NCBI GenBank assembly: GCA_014859065.1
Contig: JACUUU010000006.1
Span: forward strand, 1-33,943
Source of the DNA: Anaerolineales bacterium
GTDB taxonomy: Bacteria > Chloroflexota > Anaerolineae > Anaerolineales > UBA4823
Length of the DNA stretch: 33,943 nucleotides
Direction: 5' to 3'
The notes beneath the pieces were generated by a model, which did not search any database, was not told the origin of the DNA, and saw only the letters and a program-made list of their open reading frames with translations. The position numbers and the translations under genes were made by a program. This document shows, piece by piece, positions 24,462-32,454 of this stretch. Numbering within the stretch: position 1 is the first letter of the stretch; every line of letters begins with the position of its first letter.

Positions 24462-24536
24462 GAGATATCCTGATATTACTACCCATTTTGATCAATGATA
24501 AACTATCTATCCCAATAAATATTAATAGGATATCTC
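24462..24536 (+). repeat. 10-bp inverted repeat upstream of the thiolase operon
   Basis: Perfect arms GAGATATCCT (24462-24471) and AGGATATCTC (24527-24536) with a 55-base spacer; each arm holds the palindrome GATATC. The second arm ends 12 bp before the Shine-Dalgarno of the first thiolase gene. It may be a paired operator or a long leader hairpin. No convincing promoter was found in this gap. Confidence 0.5.
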
Positions 24537-24560
24537 AAAATGGAAAAAAGGAGTCAGTCC

Positions 24561-25712
24561 ATGAATAAACGAGTTGCCATTATTGGTGTAGGATGGGAAG
24601 GATTCAGGGTTGCTTCTCCAGAACTATCCTACAAAGAATTGATGTACGCAGCCGCTTCCCGGGCTTATATGGATGCTGGCATAGATCCCCGCAGAGATAT
24701 TCAAAGCTTCGTAACAGTAGCCGAAGATTTCCATGAAGGAACGAGCATCTTCGACGAATACGTTCCTGATCAACTTGGTGGAGCACTAAAACCTGTTCAC
24801 ACAATTTGTGGAGATGGTCTTCATGCTTTAGCTGTGGGTACTATGTTAATTCTTACAGGTCAATTTGAAATTGTTGCTATTGAAGGTCATAGTAAAGCGT
24901 CCAACGTGCTTACCATGGACGAGATTACATTGTATGCACAGGATCCAGTCATTAACCGTCCTATGCGATTTAACACTCATTTCATTGCTGGGATGGAAAT
25001 GAACCGCTTTCTCTACGAATCAGGAAACACGCATGAGCAGTGCGCTTCTGTGGTGGTTAAGAATCGTCGAAATGCATTAAGAAACCCATCAGCTCCTTAT
25101 GCTGCTAACTTATCACTAAAGGAGGTGATGGACGGTCCACCTCTTTCCTGGCCACTAGGGTCTCGAGAGGTATCCGCCCATGCAGATGGGGCAGTAGTAA
25201 TGGTATTGGCTTCCGAAACAATTGCACAGGCAATGAGCGATCCTCCCATCTGGATCTTAGGTGTGGGCTGGTGTAACGGTTCACCTTCATTAGAAAGCCG
25301 AGATTGGGCATCTGCGGCTTACATGCAAAAAGCAGCACAAATCGCTTATCGCCAAGCAGGCATTCAGCAACCAAAAAACGCTGTTGATTTTGCTGAGATA
25401 GATGACCGTTTTGCATATAAGGAGCTCCAATCTCTTGAAGCAGTTGGTTTGTGCCCAACTGGAACTGCAGGTAAACTAACCAGCGAAGGTTATACAGAAC
25501 CAACCGGTGAAATGCCGGTAAATGTGTCTGGAGGCAGTTTAGGATGTGGTGACTTAATTGAAGCAAATGGTTTAGCCCGCGCTTTAGAAATAGTTTTGCA
25601 ATTACGTGGAGAAGCCGGTCAACGCCAACTAAATAATGTCAAAACTGGTTTAGCTCAATCATGGAGAGGTTTGCCCACGACCAGCGGAGCAGTCGCGATA
25701 TTTAGTAATTAA
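24561..25712 (+). CDS. Thiolase-fold acyltransferase, SCP2-like subgroup, cysteine retained
   Basis: This 383-aa protein has the SCP2/archaeal-type thiolase layout. The nucleophile position is C83 in HTICGDGLHAL. The later catalytic positions are changed: the usual H-D-x-F motif reads EIDDRF (D281) and the GHP histidine reads GCGDLIE (C329, D331). The ORF track starts seven codons upstream; the ATG at 24561 has AAGGAG seven bases before it and gives MNKRVAIIGVGWEGF. It is followed by a second thiolase-like gene and two DUF35 genes, so it probably works in a multi-subunit complex. Substrate and direction (condensation or cleavage) are unknown. Confidence 0.85.
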   Translation: MNKRVAIIGVGWEGFRVASPELSYKELMYAAASRAYMDAGIDPRRDIQSFVTVAEDFHEGTSIFDEYVPDQLGGALKPVHTICGDGLHALAVGTMLILTGQFEIVAIEGHSKASNVLTMDEITLYAQDPVINRPMRFNTHFIAGMEMNRFLYESGNTHEQCASVVVKNRRNALRNPSAPYAANLSLKEVMDGPPLSWPLGSREVSAHADGAVVMVLASETIAQAMSDPPIWILGVGWCNGSPSLESRDWASAAYMQKAAQIAYRQAGIQQPKNAVDFAEIDDRFAYKELQSLEAVGLCPTGTAGKLTSEGYTEPTGEMPVNVSGGSLGCGDLIEANGLARALEIVLQLRGEAGQRQLNNVKTGLAQSWRGLPTTSGAVAIFSN

Positions 25713-25722
25713 TCTCAAACAC

Positions 25723-25777
25723 GGATTGGTGGGACTATTATTTAAAGACCAAGGAAGATCATCATCCTAACCAATCC
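25723..25777 (+). repeat. Inverted repeat between the two thiolase genes
   Basis: Perfect 8-bp arms GGATTGGT and ACCAATCC with a 39-base spacer, filling most of the gap. It may form a weak hairpin that tunes expression of the second gene. It has no U-tract. Confidence 0.3.
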
Positions 25778-25791
25778 AATTGGAGGCTAAC

Positions 25792-26958
25792 ATGGGTATG
25801 AGAAAAGTTGCAGTAGTTGGAGCTGGAATGACCAGGTTTGTCCGCCGGGCTTTAGAAACCGGCAAAGAATTGTCCTGGCAAGCTGCTTCATCAGCTCTTC
25901 AATCTAGCGAGATGTCGATGGATGAAATTGATGCAGTTTGCATGGGAACAGCTCCAGATGCATTTGATGGAATTCACATGAAAGGCGAATATTTAAGCGA
26001 TGGTGCTGGTGGATGGCACAAACCTTATATGCGCTCGTATGTTGGTGGAGGTACTGGTGTTTTCGCACCTATCCAGGGTTGGTACCATATCGCTTCAGGG
26101 ATGATGGACACATGCTTGGTGGTTTGCGAAGAGAAAATGTCTTCATATTATCCCCATGCTCAAGCGGCCTTTCTAACCATTTTTGATCACACAACTGAAA
26201 GACCTCTAAAACCCAATCTCCTTTGGATCTTTGCTTTGGAGATGAACAGGTATATGCAAACATATGGGATAAAGAAAGAAGACATAGCCAGGGTTGCAGT
26301 AAAGAACAAACGCAACGCTGCCGATCATCCTTCTGCCCTCTTGGGAGATGCAACCATCACGATTGAAGATGTAATGAATTCTGAAGTGCTTGCCTGGCCA
26401 GTTCAAAGGCTGGATGTAAGTCCAGTTTCTGATGGTGCTGTCGCAATCATATTGGCATCTGAAGAACGAGCTAAAAAGATCACAGATAAACCCGTTTGGA
26501 TCGAGGGTGTTGGATGGACTTTAGATACTGCATATTGGACCAATCGTGATTTAGCATACCCTCGCTATGTCGAAGCTGCAGCACGAATGGCTTACGAAAT
26601 GGCGGGCATAAAAGAACCTAGAAAAGAAATCCATATTGTTGAACCCTATGATCCATTCGACTATAAGGAATTACACCATCTTGAAGGTCTGATGTTGGCT
26701 GATAAAGGCCAGGCGCCACAGTTGGTTGCTGATGGTGTAACCTACCGGGATGGGGATATGCCCGTTTGTCCATCAGGCGGACTACTTGGTGTGGGTAACC
26801 CAATCGCCGCAGCTGGCTTGATGAAAATTGCAGAACTATTTTGGCAGCTAAGAGGCGAAGCTGGTGATCGCCAGGTACCTGGACAACCAAAACACGGCCT
26901 TGCCCAAGCATGGGGAGATCTGATGCAAGTGGGCACAGTTGTTATCATGGGACGATAA
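25792..26958 (+). CDS. Thiolase-fold protein lacking the catalytic cysteine
   Basis: This 388-aa protein aligns by eye with its neighbour throughout, but the cysteine position reads V84 (RSYVGGGTGVF). The H-D-x-F histidine is Y286 (EPYDPF) and the GHP histidine is N336 (GVGNPIAAAG). It therefore cannot act as a classical thiolase. In DUF35-linked systems, cysteine-less thiolase folds act as structural partners or as retro-aldolases, for example in steroid side-chain breakdown. The ORF track starts at a TTG that is part of the Shine-Dalgarno; the ATG at 25792 has GGAGG five bases upstream. The reading frame is intact, arguing against a pseudogene. Confidence 0.85.
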   Translation: MGMRKVAVVGAGMTRFVRRALETGKELSWQAASSALQSSEMSMDEIDAVCMGTAPDAFDGIHMKGEYLSDGAGGWHKPYMRSYVGGGTGVFAPIQGWYHIASGMMDTCLVVCEEKMSSYYPHAQAAFLTIFDHTTERPLKPNLLWIFALEMNRYMQTYGIKKEDIARVAVKNKRNAADHPSALLGDATITIEDVMNSEVLAWPVQRLDVSPVSDGAVAIILASEERAKKITDKPVWIEGVGWTLDTAYWTNRDLAYPRYVEAAARMAYEMAGIKEPRKEIHIVEPYDPFDYKELHHLEGLMLADKGQAPQLVADGVTYRDGDMPVCPSGGLLGVGNPIAAAGLMKIAELFWQLRGEAGDRQVPGQPKHGLAQAWGDLMQVGTVVIMGR

Positions 26959-26969
26959 GGAGATTTTTG

Positions 26970-27485
26970 ATGACTGTCAAATTTGAGGATTTAGCCGGCA
27001 CCCCCCTAACCGAAAAGGACATTGTCGATGGCAAGGTCTTTTCAATCCATGACCAGATGAATGCATATTTCGCCTGGGATACAGGAATTGCAATTGGTCG
27101 TTATCTGGCAGGTTTGTACGAGGGCATGATAATAGGAGCACACTGTCATAACTGCCAGTTGACCGTCGTCCCACCTCGGACTGTATGCGAGTGGTGTTTT
27201 CGTCCTATGGATCATTTTGTCCCGCTCAAAGACACAGGCAGGATAAATACTTACTCCTTATGTTATGTAACCTGGGATGTGCAAAGGATCAAAACACCGG
27301 AAATACCAGCTGTAATTGAAATAGATGGTGCTTCACCAATGCATGGCATTATGCACAAATTGGGAGAAGTAGATCCTGAAAAAATCCATATTGACATGAA
27401 AGTCCAAGCGGTTTGGCTGCCTGCCGAAGAACGGCAGGGAGCTATAACCGACATTTGTTACTTCAAACCAATCGAGGAGGAGTAA
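26970..27485 (+). CDS. DUF35 zinc-ribbon/OB-fold protein 1
   Basis: This 171-aa protein has an N-terminal helical part, a zinc ribbon (AHCHNCQLTVVPPRTVCEWC, two C-x2-C pairs) and an OB-fold that ends with VQAVWLPAEERQGAITDICYF. DUF35 proteins bridge or chaperone CoA intermediates between thiolase-fold partners. AAGGAG lies before the ATG at 26970; the ORF track start at 26910 lies inside the upstream gene. It begins 11 bp after the second thiolase gene, so coupling is likely. Confidence 0.9.
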   Translation: MTVKFEDLAGTPLTEKDIVDGKVFSIHDQMNAYFAWDTGIAIGRYLAGLYEGMIIGAHCHNCQLTVVPPRTVCEWCFRPMDHFVPLKDTGRINTYSLCYVTWDVQRIKTPEIPAVIEIDGASPMHGIMHKLGEVDPEKIHIDMKVQAVWLPAEERQGAITDICYFKPIEEE

Positions 27486-27487
27486 CC

Positions 27488-27952
27488 ATGACATTACTCG
27501 AGCGAGACCCACAAGCACCACCAGTTTGGCTGGATAACTTGCCAATAACCAACCGTTATACTTTCGGCCTGGCAGGAGACCGTTTTTTCCGCGCATTAGC
27601 TGAAGAAAGTAAAATGTTGGGAACTCATTGTGCCAATTGTAACCACACATATGTTCCAGCTACCTCCTTCTGTGAAAGGTGTCTTGGAAAACTTGATGAT
27701 TGGGTAGATGTCGGTACAGTTGGTCAAGTTCATACATTTACTATATTATATAAAGATGTTGATGGTTCTACTCGCCAATCTCCCGAAATCATCGTATTTG
27801 TTCGCATTGGAGATGGCGGAATTGTGCATAAATTGAATGGAATTGAACCAGATGCAGTAACCATTGGAATGCAAGTCGAGGCAGTATTCAAACCAAAAGC
27901 AGAACGAAAGGGAAATATTCTCGATATCGCTTACTTCCGTCCGGTTACATAA
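27488..27952 (+). CDS. DUF35 zinc-ribbon/OB-fold protein 2
   Basis: This 154-aa paralogue has the same layout: helical start (DRFFRALAEES), zinc ribbon HCANCNHTYVPATSFCERC and an OB-fold ending VEAVFKPKAERKGNILDIAYF. It differs enough from its neighbour to suggest a different partner, perhaps one DUF35 per thiolase-fold subunit. GAGGAGG lies just upstream and the ATG is two bases after the preceding stop. The ORF track start at 27413 is inside the upstream gene. Confidence 0.9.
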   Translation: MTLLERDPQAPPVWLDNLPITNRYTFGLAGDRFFRALAEESKMLGTHCANCNHTYVPATSFCERCLGKLDDWVDVGTVGQVHTFTILYKDVDGSTRQSPEIIVFVRIGDGGIVHKLNGIEPDAVTIGMQVEAVFKPKAERKGNILDIAYFRPVT

Positions 27953-27962
27953 CCAAGTTCAG

Positions 27963-28718
27963 GTGAACCAGGATTATGGCACACTCGTGGCTGAATATCG
28001 TGGAAAACCAATAACCAGCCGCGAAAGAACCCTGTTTTTTGTACCAGCCAGCATGGTTTCTCTGGCCATGCTGGCTGTTGGGTTATGGAATTATTTTTAT
28101 GGATATGAAAATTTTGGTCCAGCTGCTGCTTTAAGCTGGAGCACAACCTGGCTAATTCTTGCACTCTTCATCTCTTTATTATTATTAATTGTCCTTACAC
28201 TTCGTCTTCTATTAGCATCGGGTTACTTTGCCCTATATGATATTGGTGTTGTTGTCAGATCCAATCTTTGCAAAAAGCGCTTGATCAGTTGGTCTATGAT
28301 AGAGGGAATTGCTGTTTCAACAACCCGAGAGCATTTCTTTGGAAACCGTATTCGCGATAAACATCTTGCAGTGCTTGCTACAAAAAAGAAACATCCGATA
28401 ATAATTGATTGGCGGCTAGAGGACCACATTGACTTGATAGAAAGCATTAAAAAGATGCTGTACCCAAAATTGCTTCCGGAGCTCAAAAAGAGCCTTAACT
28501 CTGGCAGAACAATTTCATTTGGTAAGATTGCAATAAATCAAAGGGGAATAAGCCTTAGAAGGAGTTTTACACCTTGGGAGCAGGTAACGCGTGTTTACCT
28601 GCAATCAGGCTTTCTGGTGGTAGAATTACATCCAATTGGAAAACGTCGCCTACCAATCAAAAACATTTTCAACCTGGAGATCCTTCTCTATTTGATTGAT
28701 GAGCATATCGAACCTTAA
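27963..28718 (+). CDS. Membrane protein with two PH-like halves (DUF6585-like)
   Basis: This protein of about 251 aa has two membrane helices (around VPASMVSLAMLAVGLWNYF and WLILALFISLLLLIVLTLRLLL), then two similar beta-rich segments: YFALYDIGVVVRSNLCKKRLISWSMIEGIAV and FGKIAINQRGISLRRSFTPWEQVTRVYL. Both have the pattern of bacterial PH-like domains. The resemblance to DUF6585 is from memory. The ORF track start lies inside the DUF35 gene; a GTG at 27963, ten bases after that gene's stop, is the likeliest start but has no good Shine-Dalgarno. It may be cotranscribed with the thiolase operon; function unknown. Confidence 0.65.
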   Translation: MNQDYGTLVAEYRGKPITSRERTLFFVPASMVSLAMLAVGLWNYFYGYENFGPAAALSWSTTWLILALFISLLLLIVLTLRLLLASGYFALYDIGVVVRSNLCKKRLISWSMIEGIAVSTTREHFFGNRIRDKHLAVLATKKKHPIIIDWRLEDHIDLIESIKKMLYPKLLPELKKSLNSGRTISFGKIAINQRGISLRRSFTPWEQVTRVYLQSGFLVVELHPIGKRRLPIKNIFNLEILLYLIDEHIEP

Positions 28719-28732
28719 CTTCAAAGGCTACC

Positions 28733-31300
28733 ATGATAAATTTCCCTTACTCAAACTTATCATTTGCTAAGTTGATTACAAAGGTACCAAAATTAAAATT
28801 TATAATCCAGAGACATTTGCTTCTGATTCTAGCTGTATTATTCTTTTTAGCGAATTCAAGTTGTAATTCCGAGTTAGCCCTTCCAATTTTTCCACAACCA
28901 ACTCCATTACCTGTCACCACAGCACCTGAGGAGCATCTTCCCAAAGCTATGGTAACTTTTAATGTCAAATTACCTTCCCTCATAACTGATGATGAAATCG
29001 TCACAATCGACTTCCTTGATGAAGTCACAGGTATGGTGTTCAACATTGAACAGCACGAAATGGGGATATCTGATGATTTAAATTACACGATAAGTTTGCC
29101 TCTCACCATTGGTTCAATTGTTAAGTACCGCTATTCACGGGCAGGATTTTTCACCTCAAATGAATACGCCTCTGAAGGGCGTCCAATCCGATATCGTTTG
29201 TATCATGTCGAAGCACCTGGGGTGGTTTCTGATACAATCTCTGGTTGGAGTGATGCACCCTACTCAGGAGACACAGGCCGTATCATCGGACGAGCGGTTG
29301 ACACAAGTACTTCAGATCCACTACCTAATATTCTCATTACCGCAGGAGGAATTCATAGTTTTACCGCATCAGATGGCTCTTTTGTATTAGAAGGATTACC
29401 TCCTGGAACACACAACCTGGTTGCGTATGCATTAGATGGCACATATCGCACTTTTCAACAAGGTGCAACAATTGCAGCCAACCTGACTACTCCGGTACCA
29501 TTAAGGATATCAAAAGCCCCTTTGGTTAATATCGTATTTACTGTCAAAGTTCCTGAAAATACGATGCCAGCGGTCCCTATTAGAATAGCAGGAAACCTTT
29601 CACAATTTGGTAATTCTTTTGGTGACTTATCTGGTGGGGTAAATTCGCTGGCAGTTCGAATGCCCGAACTGTCAACTCTACCAGATGGTAGACTTAGATT
29701 GGCATTATCTCTCCCAGCTGGTGCATATATCCGCTATAAATACACATTAGGTGACGGATTTTGGAATGCCGAACACGACTTGGAAGGAAATTTACGTCTC
29801 CGCCATTTTATTGTGCCTGAAACAAATGAAGTAATCGAAGATGTGATCGATACATGGTCCGATCAGAAAGCTGGCGCGATACTATTCAATCTAACTGTCC
29901 CCAGCAACACCCCTAATGATGACCATATTTCTATCCAGTTTAACCATTACGATTGGACAGAGCCCATTCCAATGTGGAGATTGGGAGAGCATCGCTGGGT
30001 ATTTATCCTTTATAGTCCGTTTGACAACCTGGGATCATTTGGGTATCGCTACTGCCGCAACGATCAGTGCAATCGGGCGGATGATGTTTTAACCCATGGC
30101 AGTGATTCTTTCGGTCGAGTGATTGAAACGAAAGATGAACTTCAAACCATCGAGGACGTTGTCGAGAATTGGTTATGGTTAGATCCACTACCATCCCCTG
30201 TTGCCATCACCACCACAGAGGTTCGCCAACGAGAGACAAGTTTCATGGCTGGTGTTGAATTCCAATCTTATTATCACCCATCCTGGGCTATCCATCTCGA
30301 TTCTGCCTTCGAGGATGTGCGGTCATTGGGGGCAAATTGGGTTGTGATAACACCTACCTGGACTGTTACCCAACTATCACCACCAATATTTGAACCCGTC
30401 CCAGGTCGCGATCCACTTTGGTTCGACATGGTGCATTTATTGACTCTACCTGAGAATTATGATCTAAAGGTTGCTTTACACCCAACCCCCAATTTTCCAA
30501 TTTCTGTGGATGAATGGTGGGAGAATGCAACCAAAGATTCCGACTGGTGGACAAAATGGTTTGAAAACTATCGCCGATTTATCTTCAATTTTGCTTTACT
30601 GGCTGAAAGTCAACAGGCTGAAGCGCTAATTTTGGGTGGAGACTGGATACTACCCGCATTACCTGATGGGCGCCTTCCGAACCACACATCCAGCAATGTC
30701 CTTGAGGATGCGGAATCACGTTGGCTCGATCTGATCTCTGAAATTCGAGTAGTGTTTTCAGGAAAAATCATGTGGGCTTTATCAATAGAACGTGGCTTGT
30801 CCAATCTTCCTGATTTCCTGGAGGAGGTGGACGAAATCTACCTCCTTTGGTCACTCCCACTTGCGGAAGAACCCGGCAGCAGTGAAGCAGACTTACATAT
30901 GAGAGCTGCTGAAATATTGGATGGGACAGTTAGAAATCTCCAAAGAAATCTTGGCAATCCATTGATCATTGCTATCGAGTATCCATCCGCCGAAGGGAGT
31001 TCCACAGCCTGCCTTCCTGACCCATTATCAACAACAACTATCACATGTTTAGATATTGAGCTTCTCGCTGCGCCTCACCCCGATATCTCTTCAATAAGAT
31101 TAGATCTTGAAGAACAAGCTCTGATATATAATTCCTTGCTTGTTGCTATAAATGAGCGTGACTTCGTAAATGGATTTATCTCAAGAGGATACTATCCACC
31201 TGCTGTCCTAAAAGATAAATCCGCCTCGATCCATGGAAAACCCGCTGGCTCAGTCCTGGGATATTGGTTTCCCAGAATTTTAGGTCTCACCTCTGATTAA
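28733..31300 (+). CDS. Modular lipoprotein: three beta-sandwich repeats, CarboxypepD_reg-like domain, GH113-like barrel
   Basis: This 855-aa exported protein has a hydrophobic signal (residues 28-41) ending LANSSC, a weak lipobox with Cys44, and a Pro/Thr spacer. Three repeats follow (about 72-173, 266-377, 381-482), each opening with a F-x-V-x-V/L-P strand and ending in a D-x-I/V-x2-W motif; repeat 2 has YIRYKYTLGDGFW, like starch-binding CBM20 modules. Residues 182-260 are a carboxypeptidase-regulatory-like domain (GRIIGRAVD...SDGSFVLEGLPPGTHNLVAYA). The C-terminal part (503-855) reads like a GH113-type TIM barrel (MAGVEFQSYYHPSWA...IIAIEYPSAEGSS...HGKPAGSVLGYWF). The expected acid/base Glu position reads GGDW (D637). 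Catalysis is therefore uncertain. Confidence 0.7.
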   Translation: MINFPYSNLSFAKLITKVPKLKFIIQRHLLLILAVLFFLANSSCNSELALPIFPQPTPLPVTTAPEEHLPKAMVTFNVKLPSLITDDEIVTIDFLDEVTGMVFNIEQHEMGISDDLNYTISLPLTIGSIVKYRYSRAGFFTSNEYASEGRPIRYRLYHVEAPGVVSDTISGWSDAPYSGDTGRIIGRAVDTSTSDPLPNILITAGGIHSFTASDGSFVLEGLPPGTHNLVAYALDGTYRTFQQGATIAANLTTPVPLRISKAPLVNIVFTVKVPENTMPAVPIRIAGNLSQFGNSFGDLSGGVNSLAVRMPELSTLPDGRLRLALSLPAGAYIRYKYTLGDGFWNAEHDLEGNLRLRHFIVPETNEVIEDVIDTWSDQKAGAILFNLTVPSNTPNDDHISIQFNHYDWTEPIPMWRLGEHRWVFILYSPFDNLGSFGYRYCRNDQCNRADDVLTHGSDSFGRVIETKDELQTIEDVVENWLWLDPLPSPVAITTTEVRQRETSFMAGVEFQSYYHPSWAIHLDSAFEDVRSLGANWVVITPTWTVTQLSPPIFEPVPGRDPLWFDMVHLLTLPENYDLKVALHPTPNFPISVDEWWENATKDSDWWTKWFENYRRFIFNFALLAESQQAEALILGGDWILPALPDGRLPNHTSSNVLEDAESRWLDLISEIRVVFSGKIMWALSIERGLSNLPDFLEEVDEIYLLWSLPLAEEPGSSEADLHMRAAEILDGTVRNLQRNLGNPLIIAIEYPSAEGSSTACLPDPLSTTTITCLDIELLAAPHPDISSIRLDLEEQALIYNSLLVAINERDFVNGFISRGYYPPAVLKDKSASIHGKPAGSVLGYWFPRILGLTSD

Positions 31301-31457
31301 TCCGGGCTGACATCCTGCATTTTACTCATTTCCTAGTTTTCTTGGGGATAATTCTAATTCTAAGTGTACATCCTTAAAATCCCATGGATTGAATATATAA
31401 GCTACATAGAAAAATGCAATTTTCCAATCCAAAATACATATTTTGCAAATAATCTTG

Positions 31458-31466
31458 TGGTATAAT
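31458..31466 (+). promoter_or_regulatory. Extended -10 promoter of the 31476 gene
   Basis: TGGTATAAT, an exact TGnTATAAT, ends nine bases before the ATG at 31476. No Shine-Dalgarno is seen in the nine bases (CAAAAATAC), so a leaderless or very short leader is expected. Confidence 0.6.
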
Positions 31467-31475
31467 CAAAAATAC

Positions 31476-31958
31476 ATGGACAGAGAGACGCACTTTCCAG
31501 CAAACATAAACGGGGAGTCTCCACCACCCGAAGCGGAAACTTCTAAAGATCACGAAGACAAGCGCAAACAACGATGGACAATAATAGGGCTGGCTCTTGC
31601 AGGTCTGATCTTGATTGGTTTGTTGGTTGTAGCAGTGATTTACCTGGTGAACCCAGCTACTCCAACAACCAGAATACGTGACATCTTTATAATTCTAATG
31701 GCTCTCGAATTCCTCGTCGTAGGGGTAGCACTGATAATTTTAATCGTCCAATTAGCCAGCCTGATTAATTTGCTGCAAAATGAAGTTAAACCAATCCTTG
31801 ATTCTACCAAAGAAACCAGTCACACCTTACGAGGGACTGCGCTTTTCCTCAGTGACAATTTGGTCGAACCGGTTATTAAGTTGAGTGGATATGTCGCATC
31901 TATGCAGCGAATGGTTAGTTTATTCGGTTTTATCCGCAAACCAAAAGGAAAAATATAA
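31476..31958 (+). CDS. Small two-helix membrane protein, unknown function (DUF948-like)
   Basis: This 160-aa protein begins MDRETHFPANINGESPPP. A charged cytoplasmic start is followed by two membrane helices (IIGLALAGLILIGLLVVAVIYLV and IFIILMALEFLVVGVALIILIVQLASLINLL) and a helical tail (EVKPILDSTKETSHTLRGTALFLSDNLVEPVIKLSGY). The tail pattern recalls DUF948 proteins that often pair with YtxH proteins, and a YtxH gene follows here. The ORF track start is upstream of the promoter; the ATG at 31476 is preferred. Function is unknown; an envelope stress or scaffold role is a guess. Confidence 0.75.
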   Translation: MDRETHFPANINGESPPPEAETSKDHEDKRKQRWTIIGLALAGLILIGLLVVAVIYLVNPATPTTRIRDIFIILMALEFLVVGVALIILIVQLASLINLLQNEVKPILDSTKETSHTLRGTALFLSDNLVEPVIKLSGYVASMQRMVSLFGFIRKPKGKI

Positions 31959-31980
31959 TCAAGAAAGGAGATTTAATGCG

Positions 31981-32364
31981 ATGGCTGATCGAAATGGAGA
32001 ATTTGGTTCCTTTATCATCGGATTCATCATTGGTGGGTTAGCAGGCGCAGCTGCTGCCCTTTTGCTGGCACCACAATCAGGGGAAGAAACCCGCACACTT
32101 ATTCGCGAGAAAAGTATCGAATTAAAAGATAAAGCAACAGAAACTGCTGAGGAAGCTCGTCAACGAGCAGAAGAAGCTGCTGCAGATGCGCGTGCCCGCG
32201 CTGATGAGATTGCTAAACATGCTCGGGAAGCAGTTGAAGATCTTCGCCATAGAAGTCAAGAAATTGTGGAACAACAGAAAGAACGCATCGAATCTGCAGT
32301 GGAAGCTGGGAAAGAAGCAGCTCAACGAAAGAAAGAAGAGCTTGGGGGAGAAAAATCAGCGTAA
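31981..32364 (+). CDS. YtxH domain protein
   Basis: This 127-aa protein has a glycine- and alanine-rich membrane helix (GSFIIGFIIGGLAGAAAALLLAPQSGEETR), the YtxH hallmark, then a long Ala/Glu/Arg-rich helix likely to form a coiled coil. AAGGAG lies ten bases before the ATG at 31981. An overlapping ATG at 31976 is in another frame and leads only to a short ORF. It is downstream of the two-helix gene and upstream of a strong terminator. Such proteins are linked to envelope stress in Bacillus, but the role here is unknown. Confidence 0.85.
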   Translation: MADRNGEFGSFIIGFIIGGLAGAAAALLLAPQSGEETRTLIREKSIELKDKATETAEEARQRAEEAAADARARADEIAKHAREAVEDLRHRSQEIVEQQKERIESAVEAGKEAAQRKKEELGGEKSA

Positions 32365-32396
32365 AATTTTGCTGATAAGATTGATAACCTGTAGAT

Positions 32397-32430
32397 TAAT
32401 AAAAGACCGGATTAAACCGGTCTTTTATTA
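32397..32430. terminator. Strong bidirectional intrinsic terminator
   Basis: Perfect 14-bp arms (TAATAAAAGACCGG and CCGGTCTTTTATTA) with a six-base loop. The GC core is flanked by A/T tracts on both sides, so it works in both directions. It lies between the convergent YtxH and NAD(P)HX-repair genes. Confidence 0.92.
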
Positions 32431-32454
32431 CCACCTAAATAGGAAGCCTGAAAA

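Noticed and set aside
25792-26958. Second thiolase as a pseudogene
   Set aside because: The frame is intact, the ribosome site is strong, and the substitutions are confined to catalytic positions, so a changed function is more likely.
27333-27650. 105-aa minus-strand ORF across the DUF35 genes
   Set aside because: Antisense shadow of two clear DUF35 genes that have strong ribosome sites.
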